35,739 nt of DNA from Chara braunii (lineage: Eukaryota > Streptophyta > Charophyceae > Charales > Characeae), in assembly GCA_003427395.1 (NCBI GenBank), contig BFEA01000087.1, positions 1,318,962 through 1,354,700 of the forward strand. The letters run 5' to 3'. Of this stretch, positions 20,376-30,094 are shown piece after piece (the first letter of the stretch is position 1; each line of letters starts with the position of its first letter). The notes under the pieces were generated by a model. That model saw nothing but the letters and a program-made list of their open reading frames with translations. It was not told the origin of the DNA and ran no database searches. The position numbers and the translations under genes are program-made.

Positions 20376-21314
20376 ATGGCTTCACACGGACGAGGCCGCT
20401 CCGCTGGTGGTTGCGCCCCGCATGGAGAGGAGCGTCGAGGAACGACGTCGTCGCCGACAAGGGAAACGAGTCGGGGAGTTGGAGGTGGGGAGGAAGAACG
20501 ACGTGCTCAAAACTTGTGGTGCGACTACAGCAAACGTGTCTGGTATTTGGACTGGGCGAGCAAGGACGGCTCCGACCCTTTGCAACCACCGTGCGGGCCG
20601 CTCTTGTTCGTCGCCGTTCGCGCCGAGAGAACGCGTCTCGCAGGGTCCATCGTCCAGTGGGTCGACGATGGCGAATACAATTTCAAGTTTACGTTGAAGA
20701 ACCATTACAGAAGTGATGGTTCTGTCGACGGCATCGCAAAGGGATGCAAGGTTGCCAGGAGGATGTTTGGCGGGTACGGCCGTCGTGCGATGTCTTTGCC
20801 TCACTTTGTCCCGCTAGCGCCGGGGCACGACGAGGCCGTTCACGTCACAGACTTCCTCGAGGTCTGGGCGAAATCTGGTACCTCTGTCAGTGCCGTGGAC
20901 GTCGGACCTGGAACATCGATCAGTGGTCCTGTTGGGTTCGCGGGAGGAGAGTGCTCTGAAGGGGGGATGGGAGGTCAGGGTGGCCTTCCAGCTACGCCTC
21001 CAGATCAAGAGGTGGGCATGTCAGACGACTCGGAGGATGACCATCCGCGTGCTCCTTTGAAACCGGGCCTGCATGTATCTCGCCGCCACGGTTTGCTTGG
21101 GGAGTCGACGCCACATGGAGGCGGCGATGGCGAACGGTTGCGACAGGGCTCAGAATCGACGACTCCTCGTGGTCTGGTCGAAAGGATCGGTTCGTTCGTT
21201 CGTGGCATGCAGGTGGNCGAGGTTTCGCCTGGAGATCGAGCGGGTGGTCCGCAGGTTCGGGAGGTGCGTGGGTCAGATGAGACGACTCGCCAGGCCCGAC
21301 CAGCGCCGGCGTAA
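20376..21314 (+). pseudogene. N-terminal part of the ParB-like gene, ending at an in-frame TAA
   Basis: ATG 20376 follows a good 3' splice site (TTTCCTTCGTGTGTTTCAG), so an upstream leader intron is likely. The first 50 residues are Gly/Arg/Glu-rich. Then comes a compact segment NLWCDYSKRVWYLDW with CGPLLFVAV, QWVDDGEYNFKFTLKNHY and GCKVARRMFGGYGRRAMSLPHF, which I do not recognise. The rest is Gly/Ser/Asp-rich linker. The frame ends in TAA at 21312-21314, but the same frame continues open to 22448 (LQTELSQERE...), so the stop looks like a single point change in one longer protein. An n at 21217 leaves one residue uncertain. Without RNA data, an intron removing the stop cannot be excluded. Confidence 0.55.
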
Positions 21315-22448
21315 CTGCAGACCGAGTTGAGCCAGGAACGAGAAGCAAGTGGGAACGTCGCCGGTGAGGAGGAGGTGTCCGAGCAGGGGCTGTTCCGTGA
21401 GAGATCGGCTGAAAAAACTCAGTCGGGAGGCAAGCGCAACTTGCCAGATGAGGAAGAGCGAGAGAGAGTAGGTGCTCTGAAAAGGCAGAGAAAGGCAGGA
21501 GGGAGTGCTCGAACGCCAACAACACGAGAGGGCGGTTCCGTTGAGAAGAGGAAAAGGGTTGGAGGTGGGGATGAAACGCCAAAAGACTCGTCGACACGGC
21601 GAAGAACCGGTGAGTCTTCCGGGAAACGGTCGAAATCATCCAGGGGGAAGAAAGCAGACGAGGGCGACAGCGGGGAGGGGGATGACGACGTGGAGATTAA
21701 CCTCAACGCCTTTAACCTCGACAATGCGTTCTTCCTTGAGATGCAGACAGAGGTGCAGAAGGACATCGTGTTGCACATCCATCCCGAAAGAATATTAGCT
21801 ATTCCAAACTGGGAAGACGCGTACAACCACCGATCCTTGGACGAGTTCCTCGTTGATACCATCACGTCGGCTATGATCGACTGCTACGAACCCAAAGACA
21901 TGAGATACACGAAGCCCATTTTCGTTCTCGCTCCGATCGTCGCGCCTCTAGAGAACGGCGAGCCTGCTGTGTGCATGCTGCCTGCTGACTTCAACAGCTC
22001 ACACCCGGAGAAATACTGGTATTACCCTGTGTGTGGACAGCATAACGCAAGGGCGGCGATGATGGTGAAAGACCATCCCGTGTTTGATTACTACAACTTC
22101 TGTAAATGGCCATTCAGACCGATCTACTTCCCTGACGACGAGTTCAACGGCTACGCCCATGTCAGCTGCGAAGACAACATGAAAGACAAGAAGAATCCAC
22201 CGCGCTTGCAGGTTTTGTCTATGCGGGACATTCGCAATATCTGGAAAATTAAGGGCAAACCGCGTGTGGTGCTCGGCAATGCCTCGAAGAAACAGGACGA
22301 GGTGCGAAAGTGGGTGCGGTTCATGGCGTTGGCAATGAAGAAGACGCCCTTCACGCCTATCTGGAACCTGTCAACGGAAGCAAAGAAAAGAAAGGAATGG
22401 GCTGAGAAACTTCGATGGCAGATGACTCCGTCTTCGCTTTGGGATTGA
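21315..22448 (+). pseudogene. ParB/sulfiredoxin-like domain segment
   Basis: This is the same frame as 20376-21314, after the TAA. A 110-residue Lys/Arg/Glu/Ser-rich stretch resembles nuclear localisation and disordered sequence. The folded part runs from about 21690: VLHIHPERILAIPNW, then SLDEFLVDTITSAMID, KPIFVLAPI, and YYPVCGQHNARAAMMV at about 22020-22070. That succession (interaction strand, a helix like the ParB L..SI segment, PI.V, then G-[QE]-[HR]-x(3)-A) is the signature of the ParB N-terminal/sulfiredoxin fold, where the GERR-like box contacts nucleotide or metal. Family assignment is from pattern memory. The frame ends at 22448 and the next coding segment overlaps in another frame, so there is a frameshift between 22415 and 22448. 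Confidence 0.55.
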
Positions 22449-23203
22449 AGTTTTATAAGGAGTGGTCGAAAGGGAAACTCCTTGCTTCCGACGGCCGGCG
22501 TTGGACTGAAAAGCCGCCCACCCATGAGGAGGTGGCCAAGCCAGGACTCTCCACTGTGACTAACAGCCAGGGGCTGAAGAAACACATCTGGTACGTGAAG
22601 GTGGACGACCCGTCGTTGAAAAAGGGCAGGGGGAAGCCAAAGAAAGGCGCGGAGGAGAAAACTTTCTACGTCCAAGTTCCGGAGCCGGATGTCCACTGCT
22701 GGAAGGAATTGGTGGACTTGACGGACCGCGAGAAGAAAAGGCTGTTGAACGGCGTCTTGAACCTTAACGCCGTGTGGGTTCAAACAAGTAGCAAGAAGTT
22801 GGCCGAGCAGGGGAAGTTCAGTGTCAAGGAGATGGTCGACATAATAAAAATGGACCGGATTATGCTGAGGCTGCGGCACTACGTGGAGTTCGAGTACGAG
22901 GAAATGGATAAGCGGGAATGGAATGCCAACTCCACGTTCTTCAGGTCCAAGAAGCAACTGTTCGAAGAGTTCAAGGACAGAGGTCTCGACGACAAGCTTT
23001 GGAACGAGAGCAGGAAATTTTTCACGGACACCACATACGTCAACAAGTGCCCTCAGTTTCTCGGGTGTCAACACGACAACAACGTCAAGAGAACGACGGC
23101 CCTCGTCAACGACCAGCATTTTCCGGCGGAGTGGAAGCGTGTCGTCCTTTCGGTGATCACTGGAGATCGCGCCAAAGGCAAAAAAAAATCCTCGGGGCGT
23201 TGA
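22415..23203 (+). pseudogene. Continuation of the ParB-like protein after a frameshift
   Basis: This frame overlaps the previous one by 34 bases and picks up natural protein directly (LGLKFYKEWSKGKLL). Segments include HIWYVKVDDP, ELVDLTDREKKRLLNGVLNLNAVWVQ, KFSVKEMVDIIKMDRIMLRLRHYVEFEYEEMDK and a Cys pair in VNKCPQFLGC. The helical middle (from the LVDLTDREKK part) could be an HTH-type DNA-binding region like that following ParB domains (inference). It ends at 23203 just after a run of nine A (23180-23188). Past the run, another frame (VDECINIM...) looks better, so an indel in the homopolymer is likely. Confidence 0.5.
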
Positions 23204-23690
23204 TGAATGCATCAACATTATGTGGACAAGGACAAGCGCCTTGACGACGCTGGCCCAATTTAACGTCGACCCATTGAGTGCCAGAGATCATAAGGAGGCG
23301 CTGGGAAAACTAGGGCATCAACTACGCTCCCACACTTGCGTGCTCGACTTATGCGGTACTGTGGACCGTGCGCGATGGGACTCTGGGCATTCGCGTCTCT
23401 GAGTGAGTTGCTGGGCTTCGTTTGTCAGGGCTACTGGACATTGGTGGTATTCGTCCCCTGCCTGTGGAACCTCTCATTCATGACATGTTTGTCTGCGCTT
23501 GGGGCTACCCGATGCTACACGGGGAAGTGGATTCGGAAGACGGCATCGAAGAAGACGCATCAGTTCGGAAACAACGTCTGGAAGGAGCCGGATGTGATGC
23601 ACATCCTTTTCAAAGGCGAGGATCCTCGGCTACTGACTCACCCGGTGTACGAGGGAGCTGTTGCTGAAGACGACGACGCCGCTCTATGGA
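23189..23690 (+). pseudogene. Scrambled coding stretch linking the two large segments
   Basis: Coding-like peptide moves among frames here: VDECINIM after the A9 run; then SGLLDIGGIRPLPVEPLIHDMFVCAWGYP (23422-23530, given in parts); then a third frame from about 23540 (FGNNVWKEPDVMHILFKGEDPRLL). At least three frame changes are needed within 500 bp. Either this part is decayed, has several small introns, or the assembly has indels. Confidence 0.4.
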
Positions 23691-25260
23691 GGAAACAGAA
23701 AGTGACACTACGGATGTGGAGGAGAAGTCTTTCAAGTCCTTGACTTTCGCGGACATCGAAAACCTGACCCGGAGGGGGGCTCTGTACAAGGACGGCGAGC
23801 GAAATCCGAATCAGTTGTGCAATCAGCTTCTTTTCTTCTGTGGTGTGGCGGATGCCGTGCTGTTCTTGGGCAAGCCGCACGCGCAGGTGGTGTGGAGTCT
23901 GCTTCAGCAGGGAAGGCACGTCTTGGCCGTGGATGGGGACACAACGCAGCTGGAATACACCGTGCGGTATGTCACCCATGAAGTGTCGTCCAAGGCTTAC
24001 CCATGCGATTTCCACCATGTCGTGGTCGAGGCCGTTTATGACCCGAACAAGGACATGTTCTTCAGATTGACTCCGAAGAAAAGGCGTCAGGTCTACTCCT
24101 TCCTTTACGGCGAACAACCAAGGTTGAGATTTGACCCGCAGTACGTAGTGCAGAAGGCCATTGCGGTCCTCCAGGGCTACCACGGAGCGAGTCGGGCCGG
24201 CGCTGTGAGCTTCATTAAGAGGCTGGAATATGTCTTTTTTAACGAGGATGTTGTCGATCCGGCCGACTTCACTTTGGATAAGTACAAGCTGGCATTCGGT
24301 GAGGAGGACGACTTCAATATCGAGACTAAGCAGGAGGAGAGCATTGAGGATGACCTCTTCGATATGGACGGGCAATTGGCCATCTTCAACGCCCAAGTTT
24401 CTGAGTCGCCATCAGTATGCAAACCGGGGATACCTCTCACTACACCTACCTTGGGCGGTCCCACGCCCGTGTCCTCCTCAGCGCCTGTCAAGAGGGGTGG
24501 GTTGTCCCGTCTGAGGAGTTCGCCGGGGGAGCCTATTCGTTTCACGCCGCAGCCCGAACGTCTTCGACCCGGCCATCCAGTTCCTCCGGACCATCCGCAT
24601 CTCAAGGCTCCTGCGACTCCCTTCCACATGGGCGACAAACACACCTTCTCCACAGCCGAAGATTGGGGCCATGATATCGTGTGGCACCCAGACCATTTTC
24701 AGCCAGTCCTTCTCGACGGCGAATGGGCAGTGGTTGTGAGGGACGTAAGTGGAGGGTGGATATATGACGATCATTGGGACCTCGAGACATTCGAATCTCG
24801 CGCCTACGATGCGGTATTGGAGAGATTAAGTGAGGTCAATCGACGAAGTAAGGACGACCCTGCTCTTCGCGAATATGGGGACACGCTGTTCGAGTTATTG
24901 CAGTCAAATAAATGGCTGGAAGTGTCCTCCGCAATCCACGCCCTTCCGTCAAGCCCGTCAATTAAGCAAGTGAGTTGGGAGTTGCCTGAGGTCACCCCGC
25001 CGGCAGGAGTTGTGAAGCGCAAGTCTCGCGGAAAGGACGTCGACGGGGATGGTGAAGGCAGCGGGCAACGAGGTACCGGAGGTGGAAGTGAACCGCGTTC
25101 GAGGAAACAGCGGTCTCCGGGGCACGCAGGTGGCGGAGAGGGGAAGAAGGGCAGCCGGGAGAAGAAAAAGCCTCGCAGCGGAGAGAAGACGAAGTATCAC
25201 AGAGGAGACGGCATGGGTCCGATGTCGACCGCGACGAGGACGGTGAGGTTCTGGCGGTAA
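23686..25260 (+). CDS. Large segment with a methyltransferase-like motif and basic tail
   Basis: The 524-residue frame begins with an acidic stretch, then GALYKDGERNPNQLCNQLLFF. Residues 58-96 (VLFLGKPHAQVVWSLL, then QQGRHVLAVDGDTTQLEYTVRYV) have the shape of motifs I and II of a Rossmann-type SAM methyltransferase: strand, Gly loop, helix, and a strand ending in an acidic residue. The Gly loop (LGKPHA) is not canonical, so activity is doubtful. Residues about 110-220 are well-ordered (FHHVVVEAVYDPNKDMFF; YVVQKAIAVLQGYHG). A Pro/Ser-rich linker follows, then residues about 315-430 (HDIVWHPDHFQPVL; WIYDDHWDLETF), and a Lys/Arg/Gly-rich tail. Same strand and close spacing suggest it belongs to one gene with the ParB-like part. 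A combined ParB-domain/methyltransferase protein is known in prokaryotic mobile elements. That parallel is inference. Confidence 0.5.
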   Translation: MEETESDTTDVEEKSFKSLTFADIENLTRRGALYKDGERNPNQLCNQLLFFCGVADAVLFLGKPHAQVVWSLLQQGRHVLAVDGDTTQLEYTVRYVTHEVSSKAYPCDFHHVVVEAVYDPNKDMFFRLTPKKRRQVYSFLYGEQPRLRFDPQYVVQKAIAVLQGYHGASRAGAVSFIKRLEYVFFNEDVVDPADFTLDKYKLAFGEEDDFNIETKQEESIEDDLFDMDGQLAIFNAQVSESPSVCKPGIPLTTPTLGGPTPVSSSAPVKRGGLSRLRSSPGEPIRFTPQPERLRPGHPVPPDHPHLKAPATPFHMGDKHTFSTAEDWGHDIVWHPDHFQPVLLDGEWAVVVRDVSGGWIYDDHWDLETFESRAYDAVLERLSEVNRRSKDDPALREYGDTLFELLQSNKWLEVSSAIHALPSSPSIKQVSWELPEVTPPAGVVKRKSRGKDVDGDGEGSGQRGTGGGSEPRSRKQRSPGHAGGGEGKKGSREKKKPRSGEKTKYHRGDGMGPMSTATRTVRFWR

Positions 25261-26542
25261 CAGGCAGCACCTCAATGGAGACGGGGAACGACTTGAGACC
25301 TGGGTGTATTACGCGGCCTGGCGAGCAGGACCCTGTGATTAGCTCCACCAGCAAAACACAGTTTGTCGATGCGGTTGGCGGGGCGGGTGTCGCAAAGCAT
25401 GGAACATGCTTCGCTCAGCTCCAAAAACGGTTGGCAGATTGTCTCGGATCAATCCGAACCTCGGAGACGACGTCGTTGTCTGGAACTCAATGCCTTCGGG
25501 GAAGCGAGACGACAACATACCACGGGTCCGGCAGCGACAAGCTGGAACCGTGTTTCGTTTCGCCTCAAAAGGAAGTTCGGATTAATCCGCACCGCGAAGG
25601 CCGTGCCATCGAGGGAGCATAACTGTCTACAGAACTCGAACGGGTGGTCCGTGTTTCCGAAAACCCTGGCGACGAAATTCGGATTCATCCGAACCAGGAA
25701 GCCGTGTCTGCCATGACAGACGATCGGTGTCAGGATGCAGTAATGCTATGCGTGGAAGCCCACAAGGAGCTTCAGGCGGACTTTCCGACTGAGGGTGAGT
25801 TGGCGACCAGTTCCAATGTCGAGCCCAACACACTCGGAGCCGAGTTAGCAATCGTAAGCGACTCCCCGGTGAAAGCGATCATGTCGGCGTCATTGGAAAC
25901 TGCGGGGGCTCGGATGAATCCGAACCAGGGCCCTGTGAACATGTCCCTCCCTGATGCATCTTTGGAGACGACCGTGATTCGGATTCATCCGAGGCACACG
26001 GACGAAGGACTTCAACTGGCAGGCGTTGAGGGTTGTCGACTACTGACGACTTTGGACAAGGACAATACCGCCGACGACCGGATTGATCCGACACTCAGCG
26101 ACGTCGGGATGGAGCTACCAGTTCAGTCGGGATACGACGATCCCTTGTACTCCGCCCTTCACAACGAGGCGATGGGGGAGGACGTTCTGAAGAAGGCCTC
26201 TGACGCTGTTGGAGATATATTTCTGTATTTGAGTGACGACGACAAAGACACAGCGTACGGGGACAAGACATTAAGGGGGGAAGATGTGTTGTTGGACATC
26301 CATGGGACATTGAGCCCAACACAGTACGACACAGTGGCAATGGAGAAAACACAACCTGTCGATGTTGTGGGCGCTTTGTCCGGGGACGAATATACCGTCT
26401 ACGGTCATCGACGCCAACATCTCGAGCCTGTCAAGTTTCCCTGTGGGTTTGGAGCACGTTGTCGCCGCGTCGACGCACGCAGGGGTGCCAATCGTGCTGG
26501 GACTACCGTTGGTGGGCTCTGGTGAAGTGGTAGCTAGGTCTG
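25200..26542 (+). pseudogene. Acidic, palindrome-bearing coding region (linker)
   Basis: From about 25200 another frame (DVDRDEDGEVLAVTG) carries on from the basic tail and stays open to 26525 apart from one TAA near 25620. It is acidic and low in structure (YLSDDDKDTAYGD). Six palindromes lie in it (25444, 25577, 25679, 25910, 25979, 26078) and are read as R-[IM]-[HN]-P-type peptides. Near 26390 the natural frame shifts again (VIDANISSLSSFPVGLEHV, then HAGVPIVLGLPLVGSGEVVARSG) and reaches a 5' splice site at 26542/26543. I assign no function. It connects the ParB/methyltransferase-like part to the protease. Confidence 0.45.
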
Positions 26543-26748
26543 GTAAGCACTGACTTTCTCTGCTTTCTTCCCGCTCGTCAGCCCGTTCGTGAAGTGTTGT
26601 TTGCTTCGTCGATTTCGGGGAGGTGTATAGGCGGCCGCCAACTGGATTGTGACGATGTGCTTCGTGAGGTGCTGTTTGCTTGGTTGCTCTTGGGAACTTG
26701 TGTTGTTGATCTCCAACTGAACTCTCTGGCTGGCTATTTCTTGTACAG
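26543..26748 (+). other. Predicted GT-AG intron
   Basis: The donor TCTG|GTAAGC and the acceptor TTCTTGTACAG|GTCGAC are both good plant-like sites. Splicing joins the frame ending VARSG to RRTRGQTPMSQEPP without a stop, which supports the prediction. Length is 206 bp. Confidence 0.6.
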
Positions 26749-27115
26749 GTCGACGAACTCGTGGACAAACACCCATGTCGCAGGAGCCGCCTGCCCTCGC
26801 CAGGTTGTCAGTCCTGGTTGCGGGAGGCACTGGTCGTCGCAATGTCCCTGATGCGTTTCCTGGGGACACTAAGCCTCGAGGCCTTCCCAGAAGGGTAATA
26901 GTGCCGTATTGGGCTCTCGCGCAAAACTCGTTGCAGAGGCAGCGGGTGTTGCCAAAAAAGACTGCAAGGAATTCCTTCTCGAGGCTTGCAGGGATATAAA
27001 GGACAGTGCTAGTTTAGAATCAACTGTGTGTAGAAGGTCCAGAAGTAGGGGTGACGTTATGCGTGAACTTTTCGGACCACAGAGTAGCGGTTCCTCGGAC
27101 CATGGCCGCTAGGAC
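26749..27115 (+). CDS. Exon upstream of the Ulp1-like domain
   Basis: After the predicted acceptor the frame is open to about 26999 (LARLSVLVAGGTGRRNVPDAFPG). From 26915 an alternative frame has more natural helical protein (AKLVAEAAGVAKKDCKEFLLEACRDIKD), open to 27112. One frame change lies between them. The peptide is basic and helical and of unknown function. It probably forms part of the same transcript as the protease exon. Confidence 0.4.
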
Positions 27116-27276
27116 GACATTTTCTCATAGTGCCCCATCCTTTGTGCTTGCTGTGTGCTGCGGGTGTTTATTGAACAGGGTTTCCTCGAGATGGAAAAGC
27201 GGTCCTTGAAGACGTTATCTGCTCCCGGTTGCCGCTCACTATCATCGTCGTGTGTTTGCCGTCGCACAGTTTACAG

Positions 27277-27897
27277 GTATCCGTCAAGGACATCGTCGCA
27301 CTCATGGATAGATCCGGGGAGCTCAACGATGAGGTTGTCAATTTCTACATGGCGATGCTACTGGACGACTGCGGTCGGACTGCCGCTACCATGAAGACAT
27401 ATACCATGAAGACATACACCTTTAACTCCTTCTTCGCCTCTTCACTGCTTCTGCGAGGTCCGGCATTTGTTCTCAGATGGGCCAAAGATGTCGACCTCCT
27501 GTCTCATGACCTCGTCTTGGCACCAGTGCACAAGGACGGCGAACACTGGAGCCTTTTGGCCATTGACTTCTCTAGACGTGTTTTGGAAATCTATGATTCT
27601 TTCTCGTGTTCGTCATCCAAAGATTCCTTCTACTCTGCACTTCTGGATAAAACTGTTAAATTTTTGAACACGATGGCAGGTGCCGCCGGTGATGGTCGCA
27701 CTTTCGACCACTTCGCTCGCGAGGTCAACGTGAAAGGTGTCCCTCTACAGCACAACGGGGCTAGTTGTGGGGTGTTCATGTTGATGTTCGCTTCCTGTTT
27801 GGCAAGAGGTTTACGTCCACCTTTTGGTTTCTCCCATAGACACATCTCCTCTATCAGAGCTAGACTAGCTTTGGCGATTTGCGATGTTGGTAGGTAA
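27277..27897 (+). CDS. Ulp1-type (C48) cysteine protease domain
   Basis: Ulp1 proteases cleave SUMO precursors or SUMO-protein links, usually in the nucleus. In the 222-residue frame starting at 27229, the domain opens with VKDIVALMDRSGELNDEVVNFYM, matching the LND..I..Y start of the family. The catalytic residues are all present: His106 in GEHWSLLAIDF, Asp123 in EIYDSF, Gln174 and Cys180 in PLQHNGASCGVF. The His-Asp gap of 17 and the Gln-Cys gap of 6 equal those of yeast Ulp1. Nothing in the domain looks broken. A 3' splice site (TTTACAG, ending 27276) precedes it, and GGTAG|GTAAGC at 27893/27894 is a strong donor, so the reading frame may run into a further exon instead of ending at the TAA. 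Such proteases are carried by some MULE and CACTA plant transposons. Confidence 0.8.
   Translation, partial: VSVKDIVALMDRSGELNDEVVNFYMAMLLDDCGRTAATMKTYTMKTYTFNSFFASSLLLRGPAFVLRWAKDVDLLSHDLVLAPVHKDGEHWSLLAIDFSRRVLEIYDSFSCSSSKDSFYSALLDKTVKFLNTMAGAAGDGRTFDHFAREVNVKGVPLQHNGASCGVFMLMFASCLARGLRPPFGFSHRHISSIRARLALAICDVGR
27391..27420 (+). repeat. 15-bp tandem duplication in the Ulp1-like frame
   Basis: ACCATGAAGACATA(T/C) occurs twice in a row, adding MKTYT twice. It is in frame and lies in a loop region before the catalytic His. Confidence 0.85.
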
Positions 27898-28780
27898 GCG
27901 TCTATCTCTTTGTTGATCATGTAGTGTAGAAGGGTTGACGTAGAAGAACATTTCCTTCTTCTCCGGACGAAATTTGTTCCTTTTCATTTTTTCCGTGAGA
28001 GACTGGTGGGTGTTCTCGGTTTGTTTCAAAGCAGAACTGGCTGTCACTGCCAAGATATCTCCGGGTGAGCTTGTCATGTTCCCGGCGTGTTTGTCGTCGA
28101 CAATATTGTTCTTTCTCATTGGGTTTCAATTGTCACGAACGTCCCCGTTGTTGGGGCGCCTGTTTCGTGATTGACTTTCTCGCTTTCGTCATTTTGTGCC
28201 TTGTGTGATGTGATGTTCTGCCCACATACTCGGATGCATCCGGACTCGAACTAACTCTATGCTTTTCTGCCTCTCTCTCGAACCTCCCCCGTCGTCTACA
28301 CTCATCTATGCATTTTCACTTTGAATGTTCTGAGGCGTCACAGAGAAAAAAATACAACACACGGGCCTCTTTATACATTTGATGGCCCGTCTGGCCCTCC
28401 GCACTGTGTGCTTTGTGATTCCGACATTGAATGCTGTCAATTCTTTGGCCCGGCAAAGCTCCCCTTCTGCACGAGCATTCATACATTCGGTTCCTATGCA
28501 TTACCCAATACAATGAAAAATTTGAATGTGCCGAGAGGGAAAACCCAAAAGGCGACGCCAATGGCTGCTCGAATGTGACGAGATTTGAATTAAGGTAGCG
28601 CGACTGAAAATACAATTGCATGATTGGACAAAATTGGATGTGGTGACGGAAGGATAAATCACAAGGCGAAGCCGATTGGTACTACAAAGTGACACAAACT
28701 GAATTGAGTTGGCACTCATGAACAAATGACCATTATATGATTGGTGAACGCCTCAATTTTCGAAAAACAAATTCAAGAAT
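27898..28780. other. 3' region of the protease gene, no further exon assigned
   Basis: I cannot assign another exon or a polyadenylation signal. One near-perfect palindrome (TCGGATGCATCCGG) lies at 28230-28243. Confidence 0.4.
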
Positions 28781-28783
28781 CAG

Positions 28784-28845
<62 letters not shown>

Positions 28846-29231
28846 CACAGCCGTGTCTAGTGCGCTCATTTGCTGTTTGCTTCGGACTCCCTTTCCCCTG
28901 TCATCTCGGATGCATCCGAACTTGGCTTACTCTCGCCTAACGAAAACCTTGCAACTCTTGTACAGCTACACTTGTGGTTTTCGCGTGTTCCTCGAACATG
29001 CGTCTCCTATGCCACGTCGACATGAAAAGAAAATTCAGTGCGATCATCCACACTCTCTCTGTCTCTCTCTTTGTCTCTGTCTATGTCCCTGTCTCTGTCT
29101 CTGTCTCCCTCTCCATCACTGTGACGCGCTCTTTCTATCTCTGTCAGCTCTGTCTAGATCATAGCGAAGCGACTCACAGCCGAGACACTCCGGATGGATC
29201 AGAAATGTGGTGGATGATGGTACAATGTTTG

Positions 29232-29264
<33 letters not shown>

Positions 29265-29990
29265 CGCAAAAAATACTTCTTGAACTGTGTCCCAAAAAGC
29301 ACAGGGGAAATTTCAAACTGAAGGGTCTATACTAGTTCGACACTTCGGATACGTCCGTAACACGAAATGTTGTGGGTGACTATACGGTGCTTGTTTTTTC
29401 CATCTCTCAGCCCTCTGGCGTACTAATATGTCATTTCTTGCGGGCTTCCTCTCTGTCAATCTCCTGTGATCTCGGATATATCCGAACTTATCTAGGAAAA
29501 TCACATTGTCTTGCTGCTCTTCTGCAACGATCGTCTGAAATGCTTTTAAGAACGAGGCTAATGATCTCCGCGTGTGCTCGACCCTGCGCCGTCCGTGGGG
29601 TCTCGAGAAAATTAAGTACAGTCTCTCTGAGACACTCTGTCTCTCGCTCTTTCTGTCTCTCTCTCTCTTTCTATATCTCTCGCTCTTCAAATGTACACGA
29701 CCATTTCTCGCGGACTTCCTTTGTCTGTCTATCTCCTGTGATCTCGGATACATTCGAGCTTCGCTTATCTTGGAAATTCACATTACCTTGCTGCTCTCCT
29801 ACAACGATCGTCTGAAATGCTTTAAAAAATGAGGTTGATGGTCTACGCGTGTGCTCGACCCTGCGTCTCATGAAAATTAAGTACAGTCTCTCTAAGACTC
29901 TCTGTCTCTCGCTCTTTCTGTCTCTCTCTCGCTCGCTCTTTCTGTCTCTCTCTCTCTTTCTATCTCTAAGTCTGTGATGAGCCACAACTC
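28781..29990 (+). repeat. CT-rich microsatellite region with a 272-bp duplication
   Basis: CT runs occur at about 28785-28842, 29047-29115, 29231-29260, 29633-29690 and 29896-29966. The block starting CTCCTGTGATCTCGGATA at 29461 recurs at 29733 (272 bp apart), each time beginning with a palindrome (29472 perfect, 29744 with one change) and ending in a CT run. Other palindromes are at 28906 (perfect), 29190 and 29345 (diverged). The Ser-Leu or Arg-Glu repeat frames here are not genes. Confidence 0.8.
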
Positions 29991-30094
29991 GTCTTACTCA
30001 CAAACTCGAGTTTGTGTCATTATACTCTTCTGATTCGGATGAGTGGGATGCTCAACTCCAAGTGAAACTATGACACAGTGTAATATATTACTCT

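Noticed and set aside
22409-22448. Programmed frameshift in the ParB-like gene
   Set aside because: No X XXY YYZ heptamer in phase is present in the overlap, so a mutation, intron or sequence error is more likely.
22151-24396. Long minus-strand frames opposite the ParB-like gene (355 and 252 residues)
   Set aside because: They are antisense shadows. The plus strand has the ParB-like pattern and natural composition; these have none.
28737-29985. Ser/Leu-rich or Arg/Glu-rich proteins
   Set aside because: They are translations of CT microsatellites.
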